Shown here one piece after another: positions 48,000 through 57,370 of a stretch of DNA of 64,000 nucleotides. The translations under genes were made by a program, and so were the position numbers. The DNA comes from Anaerolineales bacterium (GTDB lineage: Bacteria > Chloroflexota > Anaerolineae > Anaerolineales > UBA4823): positions 56,918 through 120,917 of the forward strand of contig PQAL01000027.1 in the NCBI GenBank assembly GCA_003105035.1, written 5' to 3'. Numbering within the stretch: position 1 is the stretch's first letter; the number at the start of each line of letters is the position of its first letter. The notes beneath the pieces were generated by a model. That model was given only the letters and a program-made list of their open reading frames with translations. It did not search any database and was not told the DNA's origin.

Positions 48000-49134
48000 T
48001 CAACCTCTGAGGGTGTGTTATTTCGGCACCTACCGTGAAAATTACAGCCGAAACCAGATGATGATCGCTGGACTACGCATGAATGGCGTGGTTGTCAATG
48101 AATGTCACGAGACATTATGGCATGGAATAGAAGACCGAGTTCGCATAGCCAGTGGCGAATGGCTGAAGCCTGGATTCTGGAAACGAGTTATCAGTGCGTA
48201 CTGGCATTTGCTTCGAAAATACCTGAAAACAGATACACATGATATTTTGATCGTTGGATACCCTGGTCAATTCGATGTATTGCTAGCCCGCATCCTCTCC
48301 TGGATGAAACACAAACCATTGGTTTGGGACGTGTTTATGTCGATCTATCTGATCACAATCGAGAGAGGATTGGATAAACAAAATAAATTATCAGCGAAGA
48401 TGTTGCGAGCAATTGAGTGGCTGGCACTTAGACTTCCCGACAGATTGATATTGGATACCAATGATTATGTACAATGGTTTGTCAAAACGTATCAGGTCAA
48501 ACCGGAGCGATTCTACTTGGTGCCCACCGGCGCCGATGACCGAACATTTTCGCCGGTTTCGGAATCTCCAGATAAGGATGACAAATTTACTGTGCTCTAT
48601 TACGGCACGTTCATCCCCAATCATGGGGTGATATATATGATCGAAGCGGCACAAATCCTCAAAAGCGAACCATGTATTCAGTTTGAATTCATTGGCACCG
48701 GGCCAGAACTCCAAGCTGCCGTTGAATTCTCTGACCGCAATCAGCTCTCAAATGTGAAATTTATCAAATGGTTGGAAAAGGAGCAGCTTAAACACCACAT
48801 GAGCCAGGTAGATATATGCCTGGGAGCTTTTGGCATCACGCCGCAATCGATGATGACGATTCAAAATAAGATCTATGAATCTGTAGCGATGCGTAAGCCG
48901 TTGATCAGTGGCGATTCACCTGCAATCAGGCAGGTATTTACCCATGGCGAAAATATTTATCTTTGCGAACGGGCTAATGGACTAGCGATCGCGGATGCGA
49001 TCACTGCTTTATGGAAGAAGCCTACCTTGCGTGAACATATCGCGCAAGCTGGATACATGCTTTATCAGGAAAAATATAGCCTTCTCGTCAATGGGCAACG
49101 ATATAAGACATGTTTACATGAATTAAGTCAATGA
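47983..49134 (+). CDS. Glycosyltransferase family 4/1 (GT-B)
   Basis: A 383-aa GT-B enzyme. The N-terminal half (about 1-190) binds the acceptor (VCYFGTYRENYSRNQMMIAGL start); the C-terminal half has LYYGTFIPNHGVIYMIEAA and KIYESVAMRKPLISGDSPAIRQV, with the E-x7-E-type region of group 1 transferases. It adds a nucleotide-sugar unit on the cytoplasmic side. The ATG overlaps the end of the GT-C gene by 17 bases, and the stop overlaps the next start (ATGA), so three genes are coupled. Confidence 0.9.
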   Translation: MPANNNQPLRVCYFGTYRENYSRNQMMIAGLRMNGVVVNECHETLWHGIEDRVRIASGEWLKPGFWKRVISAYWHLLRKYLKTDTHDILIVGYPGQFDVLLARILSWMKHKPLVWDVFMSIYLITIERGLDKQNKLSAKMLRAIEWLALRLPDRLILDTNDYVQWFVKTYQVKPERFYLVPTGADDRTFSPVSESPDKDDKFTVLYYGTFIPNHGVIYMIEAAQILKSEPCIQFEFIGTGPELQAAVEFSDRNQLSNVKFIKWLEKEQLKHHMSQVDICLGAFGITPQSMMTIQNKIYESVAMRKPLISGDSPAIRQVFTHGENIYLCERANGLAIADAITALWKKPTLREHIAQAGYMLYQEKYSLLVNGQRYKTCLHELSQ

Positions 49135-50342
49135 GAATCCTTTTTTTATTAACCCAGGATTTGGAAAGCCCATCCGGATTAGGGCGTTTTTGGCCAATGG
49201 CAAAGGCCTTGGCGACACGAGGACATCAGGTAACTATCATCGCATTACACCCTGATTTTTCAAATTTACAAACCAGAAAATTTATTAGGGATAAAGTCAG
49301 TATAGAATATGTTGCCCAGATGCATGTCATGAAGACCGGCAGCCAAAAAAAATACTTCTCACCGGGTCGATTAGCCTGGGTGACATTATCTGCGACCCTT
49401 GCTCTGCTTAAAGCGGCGCTATCAATACCTGCAGATATCATCAATGTATGCAAACCCCACCCAATGAACAGCATTGCAGGTTATCTGGCTGCGAAAATTC
49501 GAGGTTCTGTATTATGTATTGATTGTGATGATTATGAGGCAGGATCGAACAGGTTTTCAAGTTCCTGGCAAAGACAATTGGTTGCTTTATTTGAAACAAA
49601 AATGCCTCGCCGGGCAAGCCTGGTGAGCACAAACACTACTTTTATGCGACGAAATTTACAGAATTGGGGTTGTCTGCCTGAACGGATTCTCTATCTACCC
49701 AATGGCATAGATAAAGGACGGTTTTTTGCACCTGATCCAGCAGAGGTGAACCAACTTCGGATGGAATTAAGCCTGGAAGGAAAACGTGTTGTTCTTTATA
49801 TTGGAACAATGAGCCTGGTGAATCATCCGGTCGATTTATTGCTTGAGGCATTTGTCGTGGTTCATCAGGAGTTTCCCGATACAATATTATTATTAGTGGG
49901 TGGTGGCGAAGATTATCAAATATTGATTAAGCAATCTGATGCCCTGGGAATAGGGCAAGCTGTTTGCTTTTCGGGCAAGGTCTTACCTGAAAAGGTGCCG
50001 GATTATTACGCGCTCGCAGAAGTATCCGTCGACCCGGTTTTTGATAACGATGCAGCGCGGGGACGTTCTCCATTAAAATTATTCGAAAGCTGGATATGTG
50101 GAGTTCCGTTTGTTACTGCACCGGTAGGTGATCGTCCATTTTTGCTAGGTGATCCACCAGCCGGAAGGATGGCTAAACAAGCAGGGGAACCAACTTCACT
50201 AGCATTTGAAATCATCCAGGTGCTTCGGTCGCAGGAGATCGCAAACGAGTTAATAACAAGAGGGCTTAAGAATATCGAAAACTTTACGTGGGAGCAGCTT
50301 GTTGCTAAATTAGAGAAAGCCTATGCAAACCAAGCCAAATAG
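49131..50342 (+). CDS. Glycosyltransferase family 4 (GT-B)
   Basis: A 403-aa group 1 glycosyltransferase: PSGLGRFWPMAKALATRGHQVTII (N-terminal acceptor region), YLPNGIDKGRF, LYIGTMSLVNHPVDLLLEA (start of the donor domain) and KLFESWICGVPFVTAPVGD (E-x7-E motif). It works in the cytoplasm with a nucleotide sugar. The start overlaps the previous stop by four bases. A 76-base gap to the next gene has a 5-bp hairpin (ACCTG/CAGGT) but no T-run, so transcription probably continues. Confidence 0.92.
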   Translation: MRILFLLTQDLESPSGLGRFWPMAKALATRGHQVTIIALHPDFSNLQTRKFIRDKVSIEYVAQMHVMKTGSQKKYFSPGRLAWVTLSATLALLKAALSIPADIINVCKPHPMNSIAGYLAAKIRGSVLCIDCDDYEAGSNRFSSSWQRQLVALFETKMPRRASLVSTNTTFMRRNLQNWGCLPERILYLPNGIDKGRFFAPDPAEVNQLRMELSLEGKRVVLYIGTMSLVNHPVDLLLEAFVVVHQEFPDTILLLVGGGEDYQILIKQSDALGIGQAVCFSGKVLPEKVPDYYALAEVSVDPVFDNDAARGRSPLKLFESWICGVPFVTAPVGDRPFLLGDPPAGRMAKQAGEPTSLAFEIIQVLRSQEIANELITRGLKNIENFTWEQLVAKLEKAYANQAK

Positions 50343-50418
50343 AGCAGTTTCGAATCTAGTCATAAAGCTTCGGGTGTTACCTGTTCAGGTGATTGGATAA
50401 AATTTTCTCGTTAATATT

Positions 50419-51327
50419 ATGTTAGGCAATCAACCTTTCATTAGCGTAATCATACCAGTACGTAACGCCAAACTATTGAAATCAACGATTGACTCTTTGG
50501 CACGTCAGACGAGATTAGATTTGGTTAATGAAATCCTTATTGTCGGTCAACAAGAAACCCAAAAATTTACCGCATTGGAAAATCTGAAATATATCAAAGT
50601 GGATGACTTACCCACACCTGCTCACAACAGAAATATTGGAGCAAGATCAGCCGTGGGAGATTGGTTGGTATTTACTGATTCGGATTGTATTCCCAGACCC
50701 AATTGGATAGAGCAATTAGCAGAAGCCATTTCTTCCACAGAGCTTGTCATCGCTGGCGCAGTTGATGTTCCGGAGAACATGTCTTATTGGGGTATGTGTG
50801 ATCATTATTTTGGATTTTCAACAACGGCATACGGATTCGCAAACCGTTTATCAATAGCTTATGCGCCGACATTAAATTTTGCTATCAAGCGTCCTCTTTT
50901 TAACGAGGTTGGTGGATTTAATGAGTCATTTTTAGGCGCTGGTGGAGAAGACCGTGAATTTTGCTGGCGTATCATCCAACATGGTGTTCAAATCCGCTAT
51001 GCGCCACGAGCAATCGTTATCCATGATCACCCGCGCAAGGATTTTCATTCTGCAGCCAGACATATTTTTAATTATGGCATTGTTACGGGTCAATTTCGAG
51101 CGATGTATGCTGACCAATGGTCGATATTTCAGCGAACGGGAATGAAGCTTGTTCGAATTCCAATTATCGGTGAACTGGGTGGTTTCGTGCGGATCATTAT
51201 TCGGGGGATGATGAGATTGTTTAACGGAGCGTTCCTCAAGAAGGTAAAGTACTTACCTGGGATCCTGATCCTCGATTTGTCTCATACGCTAGGTATGATT
51301 AAGGCATTACGGGAAACAAAAATATGA
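50419..51327 (+). CDS. Glycosyltransferase family 2
   Basis: A 302-aa GT-A enzyme with SVIIPVRNAKLL at the N-terminus, FTDSDCIPRPNWIEQL (DxD-like motif, about residue 92) and FNESFLGAGGEDREFCWRI (acceptor-binding ED motif). Two weakly hydrophobic segments near 245-285 may attach it to the membrane. No ribosome-binding site is evident before the ATG. The ATG of the next gene overlaps the stop. Confidence 0.9.
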   Translation: MLGNQPFISVIIPVRNAKLLKSTIDSLARQTRLDLVNEILIVGQQETQKFTALENLKYIKVDDLPTPAHNRNIGARSAVGDWLVFTDSDCIPRPNWIEQLAEAISSTELVIAGAVDVPENMSYWGMCDHYFGFSTTAYGFANRLSIAYAPTLNFAIKRPLFNEVGGFNESFLGAGGEDREFCWRIIQHGVQIRYAPRAIVIHDHPRKDFHSAARHIFNYGIVTGQFRAMYADQWSIFQRTGMKLVRIPIIGELGGFVRIIIRGMMRLFNGAFLKKVKYLPGILILDLSHTLGMIKALRETKI

Positions 51328-52268
51328 CGGACCAAAGGGAAAATCCTGGTAGTACCGGTCCATATCCAAAAGTAGGAATAATTATTCTCAATTGGAATAA
51401 CTGGCCAGATACCATTCAATGCATAGAAGCATTGCGTATTTGTTCATATCCCAACAAGGAGATATGGATCCTTGATAATGGGTCTCAGGATGAATCGATT
51501 AACAAACTAGAAAAGATAGAAAATATTCATTTACTGCTTTTGGACAAGAATTATGGTTTTGCCGCAGCAAATAATGTTGGAATTCGGGCAGCTCTAGAAC
51601 AAGCCTGTGATTATATCCTGCTCTTAAATAACGACACAGAACTACCAAGAGATTTTATTCAACCACTTCTTGAGCCTTTCCAAGATGACCCTCAGGCAAG
51701 TGTATGCAGCCCTAAAATTCTGTATGATGCACCTGCCAGCACGATATGGTATGCCGGAGGAAAATTCCGAAAACCACGGATCATTGGTGAGATGGTTGGT
51801 ATGGGCAGACCAGATCAAGGTCAATCCAATCTGTTATGCCAAACAGATTTTGCAGTCGGCACCTGCATGTTAATTAAACGGGAAATTATTGAGCGAATTG
51901 GTTTACTCGATGAGCGCTTTTTTTTCTATCACGAGGATGTGGATTTTTGTTATCGAGCAAAACAAGCCGGTTATTCGATTTGGTACCAGCCCAAAAGCAC
52001 CATTATTCACCGAGTTTCAAGCAGTACAAAAAAACAGCCCAATAAGAGAATTTTCTTATATCAAAAAGCCAGGGTTGTGTTTTTGTGCAAACATATTCGG
52101 GGAATAAAGATTCCTATGGTCATATTTATGGAAATAATCCGACTTTTCCGGGTCATAATTGATGGTATGATGCACCTGAAGATGGATTTACCTAGAAGTT
52201 ATATTGATGGATTAGTGGCTGGTCTCAAGGAAAGTCGTAGTTATTTTATCAAGCAGAATATTTTATAA
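51324..52268 (+). CDS. Glycosyltransferase family 2, rhamnosyltransferase-like
   Basis: A 314-aa GT-A enzyme. VGIIILNWNNWPDTIQCIEAL, ILDNGSQDESI, NYGFAAANNVGI and LLLNNDTELPRDF are typical of the WbbL/RfbF-type rhamnosyl and related transferases; FYHEDVDFCYRAKQAGY is the acceptor-side motif. It overlaps the preceding gene by four bases and ends exactly at the start of the flippase-like gene. It adds a sugar, perhaps rhamnose, to the growing surface glycan; the sugar is inferred from family resemblance only. Confidence 0.9.
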   Translation: MTDQRENPGSTGPYPKVGIIILNWNNWPDTIQCIEALRICSYPNKEIWILDNGSQDESINKLEKIENIHLLLLDKNYGFAAANNVGIRAALEQACDYILLLNNDTELPRDFIQPLLEPFQDDPQASVCSPKILYDAPASTIWYAGGKFRKPRIIGEMVGMGRPDQGQSNLLCQTDFAVGTCMLIKREIIERIGLLDERFFFYHEDVDFCYRAKQAGYSIWYQPKSTIIHRVSSSTKKQPNKRIFLYQKARVVFLCKHIRGIKIPMVIFMEIIRLFRVIIDGMMHLKMDLPRSYIDGLVAGLKESRSYFIKQNIL

Positions 52269-53294
52269 ATGTCAGCATTTTTCAGGAATATAAAAATACC
52301 TCGATCGCTATCGTGGAAGCGGCTCGTTACCCTCGGTATTACCCTTATGGTTTTTTCATACTTGATATACAGGGCCTATTTTGGGGTAAAAGAGATCTTC
52401 AGCAATGGAATTAAATTTAGTTTTGTTTTTCTTCTGCTTTCATTCGTTTGCCAGATGATTGGCGTGGCATTCGCAGGATTGGTTTGGGGTAATATTGTTC
52501 ATCGTTTATCTGTAAAATCATCCCAGATATTTGATTATGAAGCCTGGTGTCTCAGTGCGGTAGCACGGAAAATACCAGGATTTATCTGGTCCGCAGTTAG
52601 TAGAATGTATTTATATGATATTCGATATAAAGCTTCAAAGGCTTTAATCATGATAACGGTCTTAATTGAAATGATCATGATGTCTTTGGGAGCCTTAGTT
52701 GCGCTTGGCATAAGCATTATCGCTGGATTTGCACAAGCGAGTTGGATAGACACGAAGTTATTACTTTTTATTGTATTACCAATTTTAGTTATCAGCACCG
52801 CCATGCTCGGTCCCAGAATTATCCATTATGCTGTACGTCGCACGACAAAAAAACAAAACGGTCAGGAAATTATTGAGCTACCAACAATAAAATCTTGGGA
52901 TACTTTACGTTGGATAATTGGAGAAACGATCGTCGCTTTTTTTGCCGGTGGAGTATTTTATTTCCTCATGAAATCAATTATCGTTGATGCAGCAGTCCCT
53001 TTTTCAACAATTTTGGGAGCCTTAAGCATGGCCATGGCTCTGGGTCCAATAGGTATGTGGCTACCCGGAGATATTGGATTGAAAGATGGTTTTCTGTATA
53101 TTGCATTAAGCACCATCATCGGAGGTTCTCTTGCAGCTGTTGTAACCCTTAGCTGGCGAATATGGGGGACTCTGTTAGAATTATTTTTGGGTGGATTATC
53201 TGCAATTGCCCTTGGTCACGATTTACAAAAGTTGAAATCAACTTACAACACAGGAAAAGGATCGGTTAATCTTGATAGAGATTCGCCATACTAA
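52269..53294 (+). CDS. Flippase-like integral membrane protein (LPG synthase TM/UPF0104 family)
   Basis: A 341-aa protein with about eight transmembrane helices, of the lysylphosphatidylglycerol synthetase membrane-part family (no catalytic domain). ARKIPGFIWSAVSRMYLYD (about residue 98) is the usual KxPG-type motif, and GPIGMWLPGDIGLKDG near the C-terminus is typical. Members of this family in glycan clusters are often thought to move a lipid-linked substrate or regulate it. The ATG follows the preceding stop directly. The end overlaps the methyltransferase start. Confidence 0.85.
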   Translation: MSAFFRNIKIPRSLSWKRLVTLGITLMVFSYLIYRAYFGVKEIFSNGIKFSFVFLLLSFVCQMIGVAFAGLVWGNIVHRLSVKSSQIFDYEAWCLSAVARKIPGFIWSAVSRMYLYDIRYKASKALIMITVLIEMIMMSLGALVALGISIIAGFAQASWIDTKLLLFIVLPILVISTAMLGPRIIHYAVRRTTKKQNGQEIIELPTIKSWDTLRWIIGETIVAFFAGGVFYFLMKSIIVDAAVPFSTILGALSMAMALGPIGMWLPGDIGLKDGFLYIALSTIIGGSLAAVVTLSWRIWGTLLELFLGGLSAIALGHDLQKLKSTYNTGKGSVNLDRDSPY

Positions 53295-53991
53295 GGAAAC
53301 CCAGGCTAAATATAACGAAATTTATGAGGGTCCGTCTATACACCAAATGGACTCTTTTTTTATTTGGACATGCTCATTATTGTCTATCAGACAAGGGCTG
53401 CGAGTGCTTGACATCGCGACGGGTAGAGGCCAGATGGTGAAGTATTCACAGCAACGCGGCGCACAGGCTTATGGATTAGATTTTTCATTAACTGCATGCA
53501 AAATTGCTGCCGAACAATCGTGTGGTGCGATAATCAATTGTGACGCGCAAATCCTCCCATTCTGTGACCATTGTTTCGATGTGGTAACTAATTTCGGCAG
53601 CCTGGAGCACTTTGAAAACATGGCATTGGCCATACGAGAGATGTCACGCGTTTTGAAACCAGATGGAATCGCATGCCTGACAGTGCCGAACACATTCGGG
53701 TTGCGGTGGAACGTCCAAATTGCCTGGCGGACCGGGGATGTCGATGATGATGGTCAGCCTTTGCAGCGTTATGGCACTCGTCTCCAATGGCAGTCACTGT
53801 TAGAGGAAAATGGATTAACGATAAAAAAAGCGATGGGTTATGAACATGAAAGGGCTTTTCCTCGGACGAAAAAAGATCTATTAAATTACATTAAGCATCC
53901 AAAACGATTAATTTCGATGTTATTTGTTGCTCCTTTTGTTCCTGTGAATGCAGCAGGCCAGTTCGTCTTTATTTGTAAGCCAAAAATATAA
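53272..53991 (+). CDS. Class I SAM-dependent methyltransferase
   Basis: A 239-aa protein with VLDIATGRGQMVKY (motif I, SAM-binding, about residue 46), LDFSLTACKIA, DAQILPFCDHCFDVVTNFGSLEHF (motifs II-III) and MSRVLKPDGIACLTVPN. The start is a TTG; ATG codons exist only at or beyond residue 26, and the N-terminal KYNEIYEG is usual in the family. It overlaps the flippase-like gene by 23 bases and probably methylates a sugar or lipid of the glycan. AAAAGGAT precedes the TTG. Confidence 0.88.
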   Translation: MIEIRHTKETQAKYNEIYEGPSIHQMDSFFIWTCSLLSIRQGLRVLDIATGRGQMVKYSQQRGAQAYGLDFSLTACKIAAEQSCGAIINCDAQILPFCDHCFDVVTNFGSLEHFENMALAIREMSRVLKPDGIACLTVPNTFGLRWNVQIAWRTGDVDDDGQPLQRYGTRLQWQSLLEENGLTIKKAMGYEHERAFPRTKKDLLNYIKHPKRLISMLFVAPFVPVNAAGQFVFICKPKI

Positions 53992-54014
53992 TGGATCTAC
54001 ATACAAGGAAAGTA

Positions 54015-54824
54015 ATGATGAAAAAGGGATCTATCTTAAGCCTGGTTTTGATAACTTTTATTGTCATCCTAGTTGGTATTGTGATCAATTATCGGAATAT
54101 CAATGAGATTTTTACGAATATCCTTCGAAAGAATCCACAACCGATATCGGAGAATCTGACTGATATCCAACGAGCGGATGAGCTATTTAAACAAAAAAAA
54201 TTTGAAGATGCGTTTTTATATTATCAGAGAGCCGTCCAAGCGCAGGAAAACCTTGCAGAAGCCTATGGAAAGCTAGGTGACATTACGATGAAGTGGCGTC
54301 GATATGACGAGGCAGCTGGATATTATTCAAATGCGCTTAAGATTGAAAATAATCCTGTATTGCTATCAAGCAGGTGTAACGCATACCGTTTATTAGCAGA
54401 ATTTAAAGCTGCTGAGCAAGATTGTAGTTTAGCCATACAACTTGACCCAAATAACGCTGAAGGTTATGCAGCCCTAGCAATGCTTCAGCTGGAGGAGAAA
54501 AATGCTACGGCTGCGCGAGAAACTATCGATAAAGCGTTAACCGCCATACAAAACTCATCCGATTTGTATTATGTTTCTGCACAGATTTATACAAGTGGGG
54601 GTGATTTACCTAACGCGATTAAAGAATTATCGAATTGCATTAGCATTAATCCGGATCAGCTGAGATGTTATTGGGAGCGCGGTTTTGCTTATTATATGAG
54701 TGGAGAAATCGACAAAGCCAAGGCTGATATGGCCACCATCATTGATAAAGGTGACCCGGAAGTTGATAGCGAGCTACTTTACCAGGCGGGGAATTTATTA
54801 AGCATGCTGGGTGGAAAACCTTAA
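54015..54824 (+). CDS. Membrane-anchored tetratricopeptide repeat protein
   Basis: A 269-aa protein with an N-terminal transmembrane helix (about 5-27) and five to six TPR units (from about 45), e.g. AEAYGKLGDITMKWRRYDEAAGYY and AEGYAALAMLQLEEKNATAARETI. The frame is open to an ATG at 53991 that touches the previous stop; AGGAAAG before the tandem ATGs at 54015/54018 is the better match. TPR proteins act as scaffolds; here it may arrange glycan-assembly enzymes. It is the last gene of the glycan transcript. Confidence 0.85.
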   Translation: MMKKGSILSLVLITFIVILVGIVINYRNINEIFTNILRKNPQPISENLTDIQRADELFKQKKFEDAFLYYQRAVQAQENLAEAYGKLGDITMKWRRYDEAAGYYSNALKIENNPVLLSSRCNAYRLLAEFKAAEQDCSLAIQLDPNNAEGYAALAMLQLEEKNATAARETIDKALTAIQNSSDLYYVSAQIYTSGGDLPNAIKELSNCISINPDQLRCYWERGFAYYMSGEIDKAKADMATIIDKGDPEVDSELLYQAGNLLSMLGGKP

Positions 54825-54926
54825 TCCAAGGATTACTACTAAAGCATTATAGACATCCTCTCAGTATCCTGTAGAATTAGGCTCAGAGAGATTATTAAAC
54901 ATTAACAAACCGATAAGGAGGTTCGC

Positions 54927-56432
54927 ATGGCAAAAAAGTTATATGTAATGTTTGTTGTAATGATGGTTGCACTCATAATTACTCTACCTGCAAGTGCAGG
55001 AATGAGTGGCTCCGGTGTATCCGGCATCCAGATTCAAAACCTCAGCGACACTGATTCTGCGAGCGTAGACGTGCTTCTGTATAATACAGACGGCTCCGCC
55101 CCGATCACAATATCCGCCGAGGGTGGTGATAGCATCAATCCATCTGCTGCAAAGAACTATTACTTACCTACCATTCCGGCGGTACCTAATGGTTCCTTCT
55201 CGATGGTTGCGATGTCAACCTTGCCCGTCGCCGCAATCGCACGCACCGACTGGAGTGCCACTGGTGGTGCAGCGATTTATTCAACCGTTGACCCAGGCAC
55301 GGATGTGACTGTACCATTAATTACCGGCAACTACGCTAAACAGACCAGCCAATTTTCAATTCAAAATACGAATACGGCTGCAGCAATCAATGATGTAACA
55401 ATCACCCTTTATGGGGCTGGGTTAGCGGCTCCGGTAAAAGTACTAACCAATCAACCCATCCCAGCAGGAACGTCAGTAACCTACACTATGGCAGATGCTG
55501 TTTGGGGTACATTACCTGACACTGGTTGGTCAGCTGGTTTAGGAGCACACGGGTTTGTTGGTTCAGTAAAAATTACGTCTGCCACAGAGCTCGTTGTCCA
55601 ATCATTCATTGATCTTGCAGGAAGCCCAGGCGTGTCTGGCTTTAGCGGAGTTCCGACAGCATCGGCAGCGACGGACGTATATTGTCCATTGATCCGGGCA
55701 AACTACTATGGAGACACGGGTATCTCGTTGGTGAACCCGACGAATGCTGACATCGATGCTACGATCACATTCTATGCTGATGCTGGCAGCCCTCATACAG
55801 GCACCTATACTGAAGATGTAGTTGTTCCAGCAAATAGCTCAGCAATCTCCTTCCAGGGGCCAGGAGGAAGCTCACGCGCCGCTGGTTTACCAGGCGGCTC
55901 TCAGACTCCTGCCAACCCTACTCCGACCAATAACGGCTTCTACGGTGTGGCAGCTATTCATGGTGATGGGAATTTGATGGCTGTCGTCAATGATACTTTG
56001 TTTGGAGCTGGTTGGAGCGTGAAGAACGCAGGTACATACAACTGTGTTGCTTCCGATGCTGGTGGAACAAGCTTTGCTCTGCCTCTAGTACGCAGATATC
56101 ACCTGTCTAGCGTTAAGCTTACCACTGGTATTCAAATCCAGAATCTGACTGCTTCACCGGTAACCGTACATCTCGAGCTGTTCAACTGGGATGGAAGCTC
56201 ACAAAGCGCAAGCAATCCTCCTGATGTGGTGATCCCTGCCAATGGCTCCGGAAACTACTGGAACGGTAACCTGACGGGTCTACCCACCGTCCCTCCATCT
56301 GCAGGCGGTTACGGATGGTATGGCTCTGCAGTCTTGACTTCGACAGGTGCAGTCGTCGCAGTTGTCAATGATTCAGGATTTGGAGCGACCCTCGTAGATG
56401 CAGCGAACTATAACGCGCTCAAAATGCCGTAA
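54927..56432 (+). CDS. Secreted repeat protein, four homologous beta-rich repeats
   Basis: A 501-aa exported protein with a signal peptide (cleavage after about residue 24, LPASAG). Four repeats of about 100-135 residues begin near residues 33 (GIQIQNLSD), 142 (FSIQNTN), 265 (GISLVNPTN) and 401 (GIQIQNLTA) and end in a (S)A-rich strand like AVVAVVND. Each looks like an immunoglobulin-like or similar beta-sandwich. I recognise no family. An ideal AAGGAGG (54915-54921) five bases before the ATG and a strong terminator suggest high expression. Since it follows a glycan cluster, it may be an abundant, perhaps glycosylated, surface or S-layer-like protein, but that is inference. Confidence 0.85.
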   Translation: MAKKLYVMFVVMMVALIITLPASAGMSGSGVSGIQIQNLSDTDSASVDVLLYNTDGSAPITISAEGGDSINPSAAKNYYLPTIPAVPNGSFSMVAMSTLPVAAIARTDWSATGGAAIYSTVDPGTDVTVPLITGNYAKQTSQFSIQNTNTAAAINDVTITLYGAGLAAPVKVLTNQPIPAGTSVTYTMADAVWGTLPDTGWSAGLGAHGFVGSVKITSATELVVQSFIDLAGSPGVSGFSGVPTASAATDVYCPLIRANYYGDTGISLVNPTNADIDATITFYADAGSPHTGTYTEDVVVPANSSAISFQGPGGSSRAAGLPGGSQTPANPTPTNNGFYGVAAIHGDGNLMAVVNDTLFGAGWSVKNAGTYNCVASDAGGTSFALPLVRRYHLSSVKLTTGIQIQNLTASPVTVHLELFNWDGSSQSASNPPDVVIPANGSGNYWNGNLTGLPTVPPSAGGYGWYGSAVLTSTGAVVAVVNDSGFGATLVDAANYNALKMP

Positions 56433-56454
56433 CTCATAACTAATTATTAATAAG

Positions 56455-56493
56455 ACCAGACACATCTTTGTGAAACCCAGAGATGTGTCTGGT
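56455..56493 (+). terminator. Rho-independent terminator of the secreted repeat protein
   Basis: A perfect 13-bp stem (56455-56467 with 56481-56493) with a 13-base loop, then TTATTT. It closes the transcript of the secreted protein. Confidence 0.85.
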
Positions 56494-56566
56494 TTATTTA
56501 AAAATTACGTTATTCATTACAACAAATCTGCAAAAGTGGTAATTTTCTGAGAGCCAATGGTTAGAT

Positions 56567-56572
56567 TATAAT
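56567..56572 (+). promoter_or_regulatory. -10 element upstream of the CmcI-like gene
   Basis: TATAAT lies 96 bases before the ATG at 56669. The possible -35 (TTTCTG, 56544-56549, 17-base spacer) is weak. Confidence 0.4.
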
Positions 56573-56668
56573 TGCCTTTCACAGAGTACATTTGGATATT
56601 TATTAGAAACGCAATATCAACCATTCGAATGAATATCTCATATTGTTATAGCAATTGAAAGAACTAAA

Positions 56669-57310
56669 ATGATCTTGACAAAATTATTTACACCGTGGGA
56701 TGAACAAGTTAATCTCAATATGAGGACCATGTATAAAGGACATTTACAGGCAACCTATCGGGGCATAAAGGTCTGGAAATGTCCGATGGATTATCTTATA
56801 TACCAGATGATCATTACACAATTACAGCCAGATTTAGTCATTGAGGTTGGTACATTTCACGGAGGGACGACACTCTATCTCGCAAACCTAATGGATATCA
56901 TTGGTAATGGTGTAATCCACTCAATTGACATAGAAGATTTGTGTGATGAAAGGGTAAAAGACCATCCGAGAGTAAGGTTGTTTACGAATGGGTGGGAAAA
57001 ATACGACTCAACAGCTGTCAATGGTTTTTCTAAAATACTCATTATTGAAGATTCATCACATACATATGAAAACACATTAAATGTTATTAATAAGTTTTGT
57101 GATATGGTTACGGTAAACTCATATTTTATAATCGAAGATGGAATTGTTAATGAACTGGGAATGAATAACAGATTTCATGGGGGTCCGTTAAAAGCTATTC
57201 GAGAATTTTTACGGGATAGGAATGATTTTATTATTGATCGCTCTTTCTGCGACTTGTTTGGTAAAAACGCAACATTCAACGTTAATGGCTATTTAAAGAA
57301 AATTAAGTAG
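56669..57310 (+). CDS. CmcI-family (cephalosporin hydroxylase-like) protein, probable sugar O-methyltransferase
   Basis: A 213-aa protein with LVIEVGTFHGGTTLYLANL (SAM-binding loop, about residue 56), HSIDIEDLCDERVKDHPRV, ILIIEDSSHTYENTL and IIEDGIVNELGM, which fit the CmcI/rhamnosyl O-methyltransferase family. Members of this family methylate sugars in surface glycans rather than cephalosporins. The DNA is much more AT-rich than the surrounding genes; I counted 15 G+C in the 60 bases from 57061. It may be an acquired gene that decorates the glycan. No strong ribosome-binding site is seen. Confidence 0.8.
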   Translation: MILTKLFTPWDEQVNLNMRTMYKGHLQATYRGIKVWKCPMDYLIYQMIITQLQPDLVIEVGTFHGGTTLYLANLMDIIGNGVIHSIDIEDLCDERVKDHPRVRLFTNGWEKYDSTAVNGFSKILIIEDSSHTYENTLNVINKFCDMVTVNSYFIIEDGIVNELGMNNRFHGGPLKAIREFLRDRNDFIIDRSFCDLFGKNATFNVNGYLKKIK

Positions 57311-57370
57311 TATGATTTTTTGTTATATACGTTTTTTCACAAGATTGCTATCATGTAGGAGATAAAAACC

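Noticed and set aside
50343..50418. Terminator between two glycosyltransferase genes
   Set aside because: Only a 5-bp hairpin without a T-run is present.
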